The notes: generated by a model not told the origin, from the letters alone. 64,000 bases of DNA from Chlorocebus sabaeus (GCF_047675955.1 NC_132914.1:38614521-38678520); one strand, 5' to 3'; shown: positions 11,700-24,655, numbered from the stretch's first letter. Program-made: numbers and translations.

Positions 11700-12400
11700 C
11701 TACTGACCTGAGATCTCCCTGGGCTCTTTTATGATGATTCCAGTTTTCTTTGTTCCAACATTTAACGTCCAAGTTGTTCTCTTTATTCACTCTCTCATTT
11801 TGGTGGAATATACCCTGATAATAGTGTCCAAAGAATGTGTATATGGAAGACAAATTATTTGTGAAATGTGAGTGCCTGAAATGTCTTTATTCTACCCTCA
11901 TATGTGTTAAATAATGTCTGGCTATAGATTTCTAGTTCAGAAATAATTTTCCAACAGGATTTTGAAATCATTGCTGTATGGTCTTTAAGTTTCCACTATT
12001 GATGAGGAACCCAAGGCCATGCTGATTCTCAATCTTACGTAGGTGACCAGGTTTTATTCCCCACTCCCCAAAAGATTTTAAGGTCATTGTTTTCCCCTTA
12101 GTTTCCAATGTTCCTAATGATGTGCCTGGTGTCATTTTCCATTCATTGGTCAAAAATTCAATGATCTCTTCTAGTTTAGAGACTCACATGTGTCTATTCT
12201 AAGAATATTTTTGTACTATTTCTTAGATAAGCCCATCTTCTTCTTTTTTTTCTGAAACTCTTATTTTATTGAAATATTTTGTTGAAATAAAATATCAGTA
12301 CTGTTTAATCATATATATTTTGTTATTTATTTCATTTTTATCACTTCATTATTTTATTATTATAATTATTAAATAAATTGACTCCAACTTTGGTATTTGT
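11700..12400 (-). repeat. L1M-like ORF1-region fragment
   Basis: The 11920-12010 phrases (GTCTGGCTATAGATTTCTAG, then a tract ending in CCAACAGGATTTTGAAATC) match the antisense L1 ORF1 region also visible in the younger L1 near 63.42-63.48 kb, but are heavily diverged. Confidence 0.55.
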
Positions 12401-15400
12401 TTTTAGCCACTATACGGTTTCATATATTTCACTGAAATTAAGACATAGTTTTCCTTTAAATATCTTGACTTTTTAAAAATTTCTTTTCTAATTTTTCAAG
12501 TTATCATATTTGGGTTAGTGATGAATATGAAAGAACAAGTTGAACACAGGTTAGCAGGGAGAATGAGTAATGTTTGGCTACTTACATAAGTACTACAGCA
12601 AAACAAACTTATGATGCCATAGCTCTTTTAACGTTAGTGAGCTGCTGTGTTCTGACAACTAAATTAGTCATCTATCGTGCTACATCATGGTGTGGAAGAA
12701 TCCCATGAAAACATGCATTATTCACCTATGGAATACCAAACAGCCAGTCTTCTGTGTTCATGGTTAGCTTTACTTTTTTAATAGGAGAAAAATGATTACT
12801 TTTTGAAGATTTTTTTTCTCTGTTATGATATGTCACAATAGCCACCAAAGCAATGATATTTTCCTTTTAGAAGAGTAAGATTGGTGAGCACTTTCAGAAT
12901 GTTCTAGATAACATGCAAACTCTCTCACCTTTTAAAAAAAAATTTATCTTTCCAAAAATTGCTGCCAATTTTATTTAACAAATCCACTCATTCTGGTCTT
13001 TGTTTCCATTTCTCAAATGGCACCAATGACTTGATGCTTATTAATCCAATATTAATTTTTATCTCACTCAAGCTGCCTTGATACTGTTAACTACTCATTA
13101 ACTACTGAGTGAATGAAATGAGTAATTTTCCAGCATCACTCAGTATTCCATCCTTGGTCCTTTGCTTCTGATCCTAAGTCTAGTTGCTCAAGTTTGTACA
13201 TATTCATAACTTAAATTGCCATTTGAATGCTAACAGCTACAACATTCAAAACAACCTATATCATTTTTCATTGCATTAAGCTCTTGTGTCCTAAAAAATT
13301 GATATGCTACACAGTTACCTCTGTATGTGCCAGTTCAGCTGTTTAGGGAAGTTAATTTGTAGGGACAAGAGGAACCACTGAAATGCTTTCCTTTCCCACA
13401 TTCTCTTTAAATTAACTTTTTATGAAATGTTATTTTCTGACCATGACAATTCACATAGTTCTCTTCAGTCTCAGATCTCCTATAGTGTTCAGTTTTAGCC
13501 ACTGAGCTTTTGATTTTTGCTTTAAATCTGCTTGTTTTCTTTACCCAGTCATATTGTAAATTCATGGTAAGCAGAGATTATACTCTCTACCATTATATCC
13601 CTAAGAGCGTCCTTCACTGGGCAAGGGTAGGTACCCATTAAATACTCATTGAAAGCTTTTTAATCAAATTGGTGGGATTTTCCCATATTTTGGATTCAGC
13701 TCAAACATCATTTAATACATATCCTTTTTTAGTTAAAAAAAAATTACAAACTAAGACTTTTTAATCTGGTTACTGGCCTTTAATTTAATGTTAACTGCCA
13801 CTATTAGGTTGCACTACTGATCCAAAGAAAATACTGACTGTTGGTTATTTTCTGGCTTGTGATTGATGAAACGTTATTGAGTAACATTAGGTCATATTCT
13901 TTGTCAGAATGTGACTTGGAATTTGGCAGCTATACCATCAATTAGCAATATTGCTGATAACCTGTATTTTATATAGCAAGTAATTTGTTTTTCCATAGTA
14001 GCTGGGAGAAGGAGAGAAGAAAATGACAGTTACTCATTGCCACAAGTCATCTGTAGTAAAAATAATACATTTAAAATATTCTTTAATGCTCTTTTTAGAA
14101 ACCTCTTAAAATCTTTTTGTGGTTATGTGTAGGCACACATGCATGAGTATCTTGGTAGGCTTTGTGATCCAACATTAAGAATTAATGTACTTTATTACCC
14201 ACTTTTAATCTAGCAATTTGATGCTTCATTTATTACCTAAATTTTTGAATCAGAGTCTAATATTCATGTCGCCATACCAAGGTTCCAGGAGCATTTACAT
14301 CGCAAAGCCAAAGAGTTGCTAACTTTGCCTATCTTTGTTTCCCTTTTCTGAAATGCATTTTCTTGAAGCAAACTCAGACTTCAGCGCTTTTATTTCACAT
14401 TTTAAAGTAAGTGAAAAAGTATTTAATGTCTACTATGTATCAAGTAATATGGTAGGTACTTTTCATAATTAAAAATATATATATATACTGGCCCTAAATA
14501 ACTTAGACCAAAATAATGAACAGCTTGTTAGGTACCAATCTGATTTTAATTATTCAATCTTTTCTGTTTTCAACTCCAACTGTCAACTATTGATCCACCA
14601 CTAACACAGACATTACATTTTTTCTGCTACATATTTCTAGAAATATAATTGATATTGATATTCTCAGGCACACATTAAATAATAACTTTTACAACTTTAG
14701 CACAAACCCATACTGTGTAATGTTGATTGACTAATACTACATTAGAATAAAGTAACCAAAAAATCTGGGAGGGAAAAACTATTTTTCAGTGTTCTAAATA
14801 ACATAATTAACATGTCATCAATGATAAGACTTGCCCAGTTTGGAAGTAGGCTATCAAAATCATGCACATTCATGGTGTTAATTCAGTTTCCCTTCCCCAT
14901 AAAAATAAAAATATTATAGATTTCCACTTATTAGATCTGCTTTTATTTTCATCAAGACTATCAGTTTGTGTTCTAAAGAGCATAAATAATATATCCCATG
15001 CCTCCCATATATAAAAGTAGACAGGAAGTGAAATCAGTTTTTTTGAAAGAAACTACAGCAGTTTTGGAAAGTTGTAAACTCCAACAGTTCTTATTGAAGC
15101 AGTCACTATTTTTAAAAGTTCCTGCTTTAGAATTTATGACTCAATTGATAATGAAATAAAGGATTAATTGCTTCAAGTCAGATTTACAAATCTAAGATGC
15201 TGCTATAATTCATTTAGGATTCTCTATGTATAAATTAACACATTTTGTAAAGTTAAGAATTATTAATTTCCATGAACCTTTACTTCTTAGCGTATACTAG
15301 CCAATTAATAACTATTGACCAACTATTGTGAGACTCTCCCCTTTCAGCATCCACATCCTGCCGTGCCTACATACCTGTGGGACATAATCAGGCATACAGT

Positions 15401-16112
15401 CAAATGCTTGGTGGGGCATATTCAGACATACATGAATTTATGGACTATAAATGCAATAATTGCATTTTAATGTAATTTTCTTAAAAGTAAAATTTTCTGA
15501 ACTACATCTGTGTTGTAGTTACAAATTGTAGTTTTTCTAAATAGTTATTTGAGAGTGACAGTAATAAAACACACCCAACCTATAATAGTTAAGAATGATG
15601 TGGGCACTTTCTCTGCATTTCTTTCCAAATGGGTGTTTTAGAAAAATACACCTATCTCTGGCCTAATAATTTTAATTTTTTCAGGAAAACTCTTCTGCTA
15701 GGTGAAAATTGTTAAGTGAAAAAAACTCCATGTATTCTAATAGGAAAAATTATTAGATATACCCCCATTCCACCCAAAGATATCCAGCTTTCATAGGTAG
15801 AAAAATGTTTCAATTGAATGAGAAGAAGTTTATATATTTTAAAGGATTTGAAAATAAATACCTAAAGTTTGTACATAAAAAGTAAGGTAATAAAGGTTCA
15901 TTACATTCATCAAAGAATATTTGATAGTGGGTTAAGGTTGGTAGAGTTAGTGAAGGGGGATGAAAGGAGTCATTCTTTGGAAGATGGTAGAAACTGAAGG
16001 AATGAGACTTGATCTTTACATTTATCAACATGAAGGTCATTGATAGCCTTGAAAAGAAGAATTCCTATAAAGATTAATAAAACTTTGCTAGGTTATCTCT
16101 TTGTTTATTTAT
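12401..16112. other. AT-rich, mostly unique sequence
   Basis: About 3.7 kb with no Alu, LTR or gene that I can recognise. An L2-like fragment lies at 13555-13690 and a short (TA)n at 14472-14488. One of the largest repeat-poor stretches here, so it could hold conserved non-coding elements. Confidence 0.5.
13555..13690 (+). repeat. L2 3' end-like fragment
   Basis: The 'CATATTGTAAATTCATGGTA' and 'TACCCATTAAATACTCATTG' phrases follow the L2 3' end pattern in degraded form. Confidence 0.5.
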
Positions 16113-16420
16113 GTTTTCAAGACAGGATCTTGCTGTGCCACCCAGGCTGGAGTGCAGTGGTGTGATCACTGCTCACTGTAGCCTCGACTTCCAGGGTTGG
16201 CCTCCCACCTCAGTCTCCTGAGTATCTGCTGCTACAGGTATGCAGTACCACACCTGGTTAATTTTTTTGTATGTATGTATGTATTTACTTACTTACTTAT
16301 TGTAGAGCGGGGGTTTCACCATGCTGCCAAGGCTGGTCTCAAACCCTTGGGTTTAAGCAATCTGCTCACCTTGGCCTCCCACAGTGGTAGGATTACAGGT
16401 GTGAGCCACCATGCTTGGCT
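16113..16420 (-). mobile_element. Alu (AluJ-like), antisense
   Basis: From TTCAAGACAGGATCTTGCTG to GAGCCACCATGCTTGGCT, with an internal (GTAT)n/(TTAC)n stretch at 16270-16300 in the middle A-rich region. Confidence 0.88.
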
Positions 16421-17146
16421 TCTTTTTAATATTTTGTTTGTGGTATGTTTTAAGTGTTCTTCTGGAGTGTATTAGCCTAATTATTTTTTTTAAAAAAGTA
16501 TCTTTATTTAAAGTAATCAGATATTCCTTGTTGTTGTTTCAGCACCAATATTTAATTACCAACCCCTTCCTTCTTTCAACTCCTGTGCATCTCCTGTGTA
16601 CAATGTTCACTTTTTAATATACAAAGCTAAATGAGGTACATCATATCTGATCTCTTGAAAGCTTTATAACAGAATGAGATAATTTATGGTGAAGAGGTAG
16701 TAAAGAGTAAGACAAGACTTAGTTCAAATCCCCGCCTGAGTCCTCTTCAAGAGAAGTAATTATATTGTGAATATATGAGTGTAAAATACTATTAGTTAAT
16801 TGATCTGACAGTAAATGTTCTCATCTAGTGTAAGTGAGAAAAACATCTTAATATGTCTAGCATAGCCATCAACACCTGATAAGTGAAGGATGCTACACAT
16901 TCCCCAAACCCTTAAGTCACCAGCAGTGATAAACCACATTTCATTCATGAGACATGTTTAAAAATAATAAAATTCTTTTAAAAAATCTAATTCAGATTTT
17001 TTACAAATTAACATTAGCATATTGACAACCAAATTGTGGAAACATTTAACTAAAATTAAATAATAAATTCACTGAAGTGTTCTAGTTCATTATTATGATG
17101 TATATTTTACACTTTTTCTTGTATTGACATGTTGAAATGGTGGGTT
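16421..17146. other. unassigned AT-rich sequence
   Basis: No gene or repeat family recognised. Confidence 0.5.
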
Positions 17147-19165
17147 TTTAAAATTTTTATCTTTATTTTAAGTTCTGGGATACATGTACAGAATGTGCAG
17201 GGTTTGTTACACAGGTAAACGTGTGCCGCAGTAGTTTGCTGCATCTATCAAACCATCACCTAGGTATTAAGCCCAGCATGCATTAGCTATTATTCCTGAT
17301 GCTCTCTCTCCCTTCACCCCACCCCCTGACAGGCCCCAGTGTGTGTTGTTCCCTTCCCTGTATCCATGTATTCTCATTGCTCAGTTCCCACTTAAAAGTG
17401 AGAACACGTAGTGTTCGGTTTTCTGTTCCTTTGTTAGTTTAGTGAGGATAATGGTTCCCCGCTACATCCATGTCCCTGCAAAGGACATAATCTCGTTCCT
17501 TTTTATGGCTTCATAGTATTCCATGATGTACATGTACCACATTTTCTTTATCCAGTCTATTTTTGATGGGCATTTGGGTTGATTCCATGTCTTTGCTATT
17601 ATGAATAGTGCTGCAATAAACAGAGAGGAGCATGCATCTTTGTAATAGAATGATTTGTATTCTTTTGCATATATACTCAGTAATGAGATTGCTGGGTCAA
17701 ATAGTATTTCTGGTTCTAGATCTTTAAGGAATCACCACACCATCATCCACAGTGGTTGAACTAATTTACATACCCAACAGTGTAAAAGCTTTCCTATTTC
17801 TCTGCAGCCTCACCAGTATCTGTTGTTTGTTAACTTTTTAAAAACTGCCATTCCGACTGGCATGAGATTGTATCCCACTGTGGTTTTGATTTGCATTTCT
17901 TTAATAATCAGTGATGTTGAGCTTTATTCATGTTTGCTGGGTAAATGAATGTCTTCTTTTGAGAAGTGTCTATGTCTTTTGTCCACTTTTTAATGGGGAT
18001 CTTCTTTTAATTGTAAATTTGTTTAATTTCCTTGTAGATTCTGAATATTAGACCTTTTTCAGATGGATAGATTGAAACAATTTTCTCCCACACTGTAGGT
18101 TGCCTGTTTGCTCAGTTGATAGTTTCTTTTGCTGTGCAGAAGCTCTTTAGTTTAATCAGACCCCATTTGTCAAGTTTTTCTTTTATTGCAATTGCTTTTG
18201 GTGACTTTATCATGAAATCTTTGCCCGTGCCTAAGTCCTGAATGGTGTTGTCTAGATTTTCTTCTAAGGTTTTTTAAAGTTTTTGGTTTTACATTTAAGT
18301 CTTTAATCCATCTTGAGTTAATTTTTGTCTAAGGTGTGAGGAAGGGGTCCAGTTTCAATGTTCTGCATATGGCTAGCCAGTTATCCTAGCACCATTTATT
18401 AAATAGGGAATCCTTTCCTCATTGCTTGTTTTTTTCAGGTTTGTTGAAGATCAGATGCTTGTAGATGTGCAGTCTTATTCTGAGTTCTCTATTCTGTTCC
18501 ATTTGTCTATGTGTCTGTTTTTGTACCAGTACTATACTGTTTTGGTTATTGTAGGCTTGTAGTATAGTTTGAAGTCAGGTAGCATGATGCCTCCAGTTTT
18601 GTTCTTTTTGCTTAGGATTGTCTTAGTTATACAAGCCCTCCCTTTCTTGGTTCCATATGAATTTTAAAATAGTTTTTTTTCTAATTCTGTGAAGAATTTC
18701 AATGATAGTTTAACATCAATAGCATTGAATCTATAAATTACTTTGAGCTTATGGCCACTTAGACGATATTGATGCTTGCTATCCATAAGCATGGAAAGTT
18801 TTTCCATTTCTTTTTGCCCTCTCTGATTTCCTTGAGTAATGGTTTGTAGTTCTACTTGAAGAGGTCCTTCACTTCCATTGTTAGTTGTATTCCTAGGTAT
18901 TTGATTCTCTTTGTAGCACTTGTGAATGGGAGTTCATTCATGATTTGGCTCTCTGCTTGCCTGTTGTTGTTGTATAGGAACGCTTGTGACTTTTGCATAT
19001 TGCTTTTGTATCTTGAGACTTTGCTGAAGTTGCCTATCAGCTTAAGAACCTTTTGAGCTAAGATGATAGAGTTTTCTAGATGTAGGATCATGTCACTGGC
19101 AGACAATTTGTCTCTCTTCCTATTTGAATATGCTTAATTTTTTACTCTTGACTGATTGTATACTT
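17147..19165 (-). mobile_element. L1 (L1P-type), antisense, 5' truncated
   Basis: Runs from the L1 3'UTR (AAGTTCTGGGATACATGTAC at about 17171) through the ORF2 C-terminal and reverse-transcriptase regions. It is truncated near the codons after the FADD active site (about 19.1 kb). The open piece at 18852-19106 translates to ORF2 residues such as NFSKVS and QAFLY. It is more diverged than the L1 at 59-64 kb. Confidence 0.9.
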
Positions 19166-19194
19166 TACATACTTAAAGCCATTTGTATTAAGTT

Positions 19195-19528
19195 TGTTGG
19201 GGTCCGTGTGTTTCCTAAACAAAGGAATGAACACACAAGACAACACAAGACAAGACAAACATGGCGGCTGCCTCGAATGGCGCGCTCTGCTTTATTTTAT
19301 ACAGTCGTTTGTGGAATGTTGCCAAGTTATGAGATACATTGTTGTTTTTCTGACCTTTCCCTGACTTTCTGGATTTTCAAGATGTTTACACATAAACAAG
19401 CCCTCAGGGTCTGCTGTTAGCAGCTGGCTCCTTTGTCCTCCCTGTTTACAGGGAAGGAACGCCCTGCTTCCTTTGCAAGAGCAGGACTTATCGGTTATGC
19501 CTCTTTTGCAAGCACATAGTCCTCTACA
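19195..19528 (-). mobile_element. solo LTR of an endogenous retrovirus, family not identified
   Basis: A 334-bp element bounded by TG at 19195 and CA at 19528, with perfect 5-bp target duplications AAGTT at 19190-19194 and 19529-19533. Read on the minus strand it starts TGTAGAGGAC and ends ACACGGACCCCAACA. Inside it has a combined TATA and polyadenylation signal, TATAAAATAAAGC (about 19289-19301), followed by a CpG-bearing R/U5 with CTTGT-rich repeats. Several CpGs survive, which suggests a comparatively young copy. No internal retroviral sequence or second LTR is present. The 5-bp duplication points away from a 6-bp betaretrovirus-like integration, but the family is not settled. Confidence 0.75.
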
Positions 19529-19533
19529 AAGTT

Positions 19534-19914
19534 TCATTCCATAAACATTTAAAAAATTATTTAATAAAAAATAAAAACTCCTGTTGATAAGGCTATTTTT
19601 TTCACTCTCTAATTTTAATAATTAGACTCAAACACTATGTCTCTCCAATTTTCTTCATTCTGGTATTCTACATCAAGTAAACAATTAAAATTCTATTATC
19701 TGCTTTATTATGCTGTATCAGGGACATTGGTTTGATTTTCTTTATTTGAAGAAGCACTTTTTACTATTTTAAAATTTGCACTGTTTATTTTTCTAAGCTG
19801 TGTGGTTGACAAAACCATACAAATTAATTTGTAAAGTACCAATGGGTTATATAAACATTTGAATATAGACATCGCCTTCTGATAGGGTTGATGAGGTATG
19901 TGGTCACCCTGATG
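19534..19914. other. unassigned AT-rich sequence
   Basis: Lies between the solo LTR and an ancient DNA transposon. Nothing recognised. Confidence 0.5.
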
Positions 19915-20138
19915 CTATGTACACAATGCTCTAGATAATTTTCTATAAAGGGCCTGCAGATAGTTAGTATTTTAGGCCTTGAGGTCCACACAGTCCCTGT
20001 TGCCACTGTAGTAGGAGTAAACCACAGACAATACATCAACAAATTGATGTAACTTTATTCCAATAAAACCGTATTGACAAAATAGGTGGCAGGTCAGATT
20101 CAGCCCTTAGGTCATAGTTTGACAACCCTTCTCTAGAG
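19915..20138 (+). mobile_element. ancient hAT-type DNA transposon (MER-like)
   Basis: Phrases 'TTTTCTATAAAGGGCCTGCA', 'AGTATTTTAGGCCTTGAGG' and 'TTATTCCAATAAAACCGTAT' match a widespread non-autonomous hAT element. The end 'GTCATAGTTTGACAACCC' is its terminal inverted repeat region. The exact family name is uncertain. Confidence 0.7.
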
Positions 20139-21234
20139 AAGCAAATACGTGGTATGTTATGACTTTCTCAGTAGACTATATTATTTTAGTAACACATGCT
20201 TTTTGAACATTAAGTTCAGAGTTAGAAGAAGAACATAGGAGTTTATTCAACTTTATCTTCAAGGTACATGCTGTGGGTTACTTCGTGAGTGTGAATCTAT
20301 ATTATTAAAAGTTATTTTGGATTCTTCAGAAACTAAACAAATTCAGATGTGATTCAAGGAAAGTTTGCATACAAAGAATTCTATAGGGCATAGTATTTAA
20401 GCCTGCACTTCACTACGAACCAGTGAAGTTTAGGTTTATATCCTTAAAAATTAGTATGTCTAATTTTAAATATTAACAGGAAGTACTTGTGATTTATTCA
20501 ATTTAAGGAATATGTAGGGAGGGCAAGATGATATGTAAATTTCAAAATTACTGAGATGATTTATTTAGGAATATTTGTGAGGCTGATTATAAACATTATT
20601 TTAAAATAAAATTTTAGAAATGAGGACTATAAATGCCTGTCTGTTAAAAAGTAAATGATTATACTAAAATGTAAGAAGCAATGTCTCCTTTTCAAAAGTA
20701 AAGGCATGAGTGTGGTGAGATATAACATATGAAAAGTATGAAAATAGATGCAAAATCCACAGGTCATGGGAAAAGAGAAAAAGGTTAGTAAGGCAACAGA
20801 ATATATTTATAAGTAGATAATGATATTAATATTTTGATTTTATTATAATCAATTGTAGAAACTGAAGTATTATTCAATGGTGACACAGAGTATGTCACGG
20901 ATCAATGTACCCATCAAAATAATCTTCTACTTGAGAAAAGGGGGCTGGTAAGACCTCATTTCAAAAGATTTTCTGTTAAAAATTTACTTCAGACACGGTT
21001 ATTAGATTAGGCTCTAAACTCAAGTTGTACACTGCCAACTGTAATATACACAGAACAATTAAATTTGGGTGATTTTATGAGTCAATGGACAGAAAGACTA
21101 CACTATTAAAACTATCCTAGGGGATTACTTTTCTGAACGCTAAGTAATATAGTATATTTTCCATTTTGTTCAGAGAATACAACTCCTTAAACCAACTTTC
21201 TGAGTGTTAATCCTTGGTCTATGCCAACTGATTG
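20139..21234. other. unassigned AT-rich sequence
   Basis: No gene or repeat recognised. Confidence 0.5.
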
Positions 21235-21375
21235 AGTAATGTTACCCATCTGTAAAGTAGGATTAGTAATAATACCCACCTCTTACAGTTGCTGTAAAAC
21301 TTAAATGATTTAATAAGTGTAAAGCACTTAGGAAAAGCCTGACACACAGTGTATGTTATTTCCTAGTATTAGGGC
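21235..21375 (+). repeat. MIR fragment, sense
   Basis: Contains CATCTGTAAAGTAGGATTAG, 'AATACCCACCTCTTACAG', 'GTGTAAAGCACTTAGGAAAA' and 'GCCTGACACACAGTGTATG', the 3' half of MIR. Confidence 0.85.
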
Positions 21376-21579
21376 CTTCAAACCCAGGCAACCAGAATTT
21401 AGACTTCATGGCTTTCCACCTGGGTCTGCCTCCCCAGCAGCACCCATTCTCCATTCTCCTAAGTTATAATTTGCCTGCCCTCTGTTTCATTCTTCCAGAA
21501 GTTTGATAGGCAATGGCTAACATGATCAACTGATTGACCTGGGATGATAATGACTAATGAAAGTCAACTTGGAAAAAGT

Positions 21580-21722
21580 GAGGTATGTGAAACCAGAGAA
21601 ATCCAGATTTAAATCTCAGGTTGCAACTTATGAGCTGTATGACTTGGGGCTAAATACTTAAACTCTGTTACCTATGGTGGCTTCATCTCAAAAATTGAGA
21701 TGATAATAAGGTTGCTATCACC
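21580..21722 (+). repeat. MIR fragment, sense
   Basis: 'CAGATTTAAATCTCAGG', 'GAGCTGTATGACTTGGGGC' and 'AAATTGAGATGATAATAAGG' follow the MIR order. Confidence 0.75.
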
Positions 21723-21749
21723 AACTGGGGATCCTGTGGATTCCATCAC

Positions 21750-23470
21750 AAAAGCTGAACCATTCTGAGGGATGTTACACATTGATCATGGTAATTAGAT
21801 CTCGTGTGATTGTGACATCTGGTTGGGCATCTGTCTAAGTGTTCCCCTCCTGTATCTGAAGCTGTGCCTGAAGTAAGCAAGTGCTAACTGCAAGGAAGGG
21901 GAGATAGATGAGAAGTCTGGAGAACAAAGACAAACTGAGGACCATGAAGATGAGCTGGAACCCATAAGAACACGCTGTAGCCTGCTTCTGTCTTTCATTG
22001 GCACCTGCATCTGAGTCTCACTGCCTCTTGGCCTCCAACTTTGAAGAAGTTGGTGACACTGCCATGGAGCTGTATATGAAATGGCCCAGATCTGGAGAAA
22101 CTGAAGGTGTATCCAGTAGGAGCTGCAGGAGCTGTTGATCCATGCCAATGAGGCAAGCCAGCAGATCTAGGACACGATGTGTGAGCACACAGCACCTGAC
22201 CCTTTACCAACCTTCCCAGCATACATATGGCTGCTGCATCTTTTCTGCCTTCCAAAACTTGCACAAATTATGCTCTTGGCCTATCATAATCCAAAACCAT
22301 TCAGGGAAAGGAATTCTTAAAACATCAATCCAGTTTAGCTAAATTGATACACTACAATGCCACCACACATATCTACAGATGTCAAAACCTTATACTCTTT
22401 ATCTTAGGTGAGCAAGAAATTAGAGTGCCTTCACATTCTATAACTGACTTCTTCCTGCACCTGAGCCCCACTTGCATAGTGCTGAAAGAAGGAAGGACAT
22501 AAGCTTAACAGTTAAATGCATATTCCTTGGTTTAAACAGTTTTGGGGGACAAAATCAATCTCTTTCATGTAAATAGTGTTTAAGTATTTCTTCAACAACT
22601 CAGGACTTGTTGCCTTCACCTTTTCTTGTAGCTAAGTTGACATCTGGATATGACATCAGGTTTGTAAGATTGTGTGAAATTCGAGTATGTTATGACCTCA
22701 TACGCTTAGGTACCTGCTGGGTATCCTTCTGGTATCTGTCACTGAAGTCTGAGTTCTTGGAAACTTATGGCCTAGTTTTAGCATAGTTAAGGCCTGGTAG
22801 AAGGATCAACTCATCTTGGTTCTCCTAGGACCTTCCTGGCTTTGAAATAGAAAGTCTCATGCTCTCCTGATGAACTCAGTCTAACGAAGACCTGACCAAG
22901 TGGCCACCCTGGGGCTTGATGTTCCTCCCTTTTCTGACTTGGCCCAAGCTCAGCTCTTGTCAGTGCTACCAATGTCCAGACCTTTTCTTCTTGCTCCAAC
23001 CAATCCAATGTTTGGTGTGTCCTGAAGTCTCTATTTCAGGGTTACCTTATCCTTCCTCCATGGCAACCACTGCTATCTCTCTACTCATCTAATTTCCTAA
23101 AACCTCTTACTTGGAGGGCTCAACAACTTCTGAATTCACTTCATATGGCACAAAAGCAGAGGGAAAATAAGGAGATGGGTTGCTATTTCAAGCCCTGAGT
23201 ATTTCCAAGGAGGTTTGAAAGTGTAAGGATGGAGGTAAATAACACACTTTTCTAAGAATGTTCACATTGAGTTTAACCACAGAAGGGATGTAGGTAGGAA
23301 AGAGGGAAACAGTCCATGTGTTTGACCATTTCAGCTTCTTTTCTCTTTTCTTTTCTGACATCAAGTGGGTACTGTATTTGTGTCATATCTTGAGTCCCTT
23401 CTACCTGTAGCTTATGGTACGTCTTCAGTGTTGCTCCTGATATGTATATTTTGAAAATAAAAAAAAAAAA
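21750..23470 (+). other. unassigned segment ending in an A-run
   Basis: This 1.7-kb stretch is less AT-rich than its flanks and holds short interrupted open stretches (for example 21795-22148 on - and 22142-22342 on +). It ends in AAAATAAA plus about eleven A residues (23455-23470), which could be the tail of an old retrocopied transcript. I cannot name a parent gene and see no clear target duplication. It may instead be unique sequence with a chance A-run. Confidence 0.25.
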
Positions 23471-24119
23471 TAGTATTTTCTTTTACTGTAAGCCCTGGCT
23501 TTCGAGAATAATGCCTTCTTATGGACACAGGAAAGTTAATTTTGAATTTATTCCCGGTAAAATCTGCTCTCTCTTTTCCTTGCATGATAAGCCACATGGT
23601 ATATCATAACTAGGGAAAATCAGATTTAGATTGGAATAGAAAATTATTTAATTTTTTGCAAAATATTATGCATGTTTGCAAATATGTCTTTCTGCTCCTC
23701 TTTCCCTCTCCCCAGGATGTTTATAGGAGAGTCCTGTTGTTCGTATTCTAATTTAAAAAAATAATAAAGACAAATGAATCATAATTCTTGAATTACTTGT
23801 CTGGTAGGGAACACATTTTGAGAAGGAAGTTCTTTATAATAATGTTTTTCAAATCAGAAAATTTGCAAAAATGCACACTTTACAAATATATGACAAAACC
23901 TTAAAAATGTTTTACCGAGTCAAGGTCAGAGTCTGACATCATCAAAAATAAGAGTTCAGGATAAACTATTAGAATGAGAAAAAAAGTGTATTTTAGCAAT
24001 ATCTGACTTATATGTCATTTTTTCCCATTGTAAATAGTGTTCACATTTTGTCATAATTCATTAATAATTAACACATAAAAATAACAATTAGGCACATATA
24101 TACTGACTCATCTAATATC
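23471..24119. other. unassigned AT-rich sequence
   Basis: No feature recognised. Confidence 0.5.
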
Positions 24120-24221
24120 CCTTCAATAACCTCCTGTGCTACAGATGAACAAACGAAGGCACAAGGAAGTGCAGTGACCTGCCCAAGGACACGCTGTTAG
24201 AGACAGCAGAACCACGAGTTG
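24120..24221 (-). repeat. MIR fragment, antisense
   Basis: 'CTACAGATGAACAAACGAAG', 'GTGACCTGCCCAAGGACAC' and 'CAGCAGAACCACGAGTTGG' match antisense MIR. Confidence 0.75.
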
Positions 24222-24655
24222 GACATATAGTGAGTTGAAGGGTGACTGGAGGCCCACATCCTAGCCCCTGGAACCTATGAATGTGATCTTATTTGGAAAA
24301 ATATTCTGATGTAAATTAAGGATCTTGAGAGGTATCATCTAGATTATCTGGGTGGGCTCTGATTTCAATGATAAGTGTACTTTTAAGAGACAAATGAAGG
24401 AAGAGAAAACAGGAGGAAGCAACGTGACCTTGGAGGCAGAGAATGGAAAGATGCAGCCACAAGCCTAAGAATGCCTGAAGTTACCATAAACAAGAAGAGG
24501 CAAGGAAGGAATCTCCCTTAAAGCCTCCAGAGCAAGCATGGCCCTGCTAACACTTTGATTTTGACTTTTGGTCTCCAGGACTGTGAGAGAACACATTTCT
24601 GTTGTAGGTCACTCAGTTTGTGGTCATTTGCTGGGACAACACTAGGAAAATCTGT
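24222..24655 (+). mobile_element. MLT1 LTR, sense
   Basis: Shows 'ATGAATGTGATCTTATTTGG', 'GATGCAGCCACAAGCC', 'GGTCTCCAGGACTGTGAGAG' and 'TCACTCAGTTTGTGGTCATT' in MLT1 order. The end is GGACAACACTAGGAAAATCT. More diverged than the copy at 6931. Confidence 0.85.
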
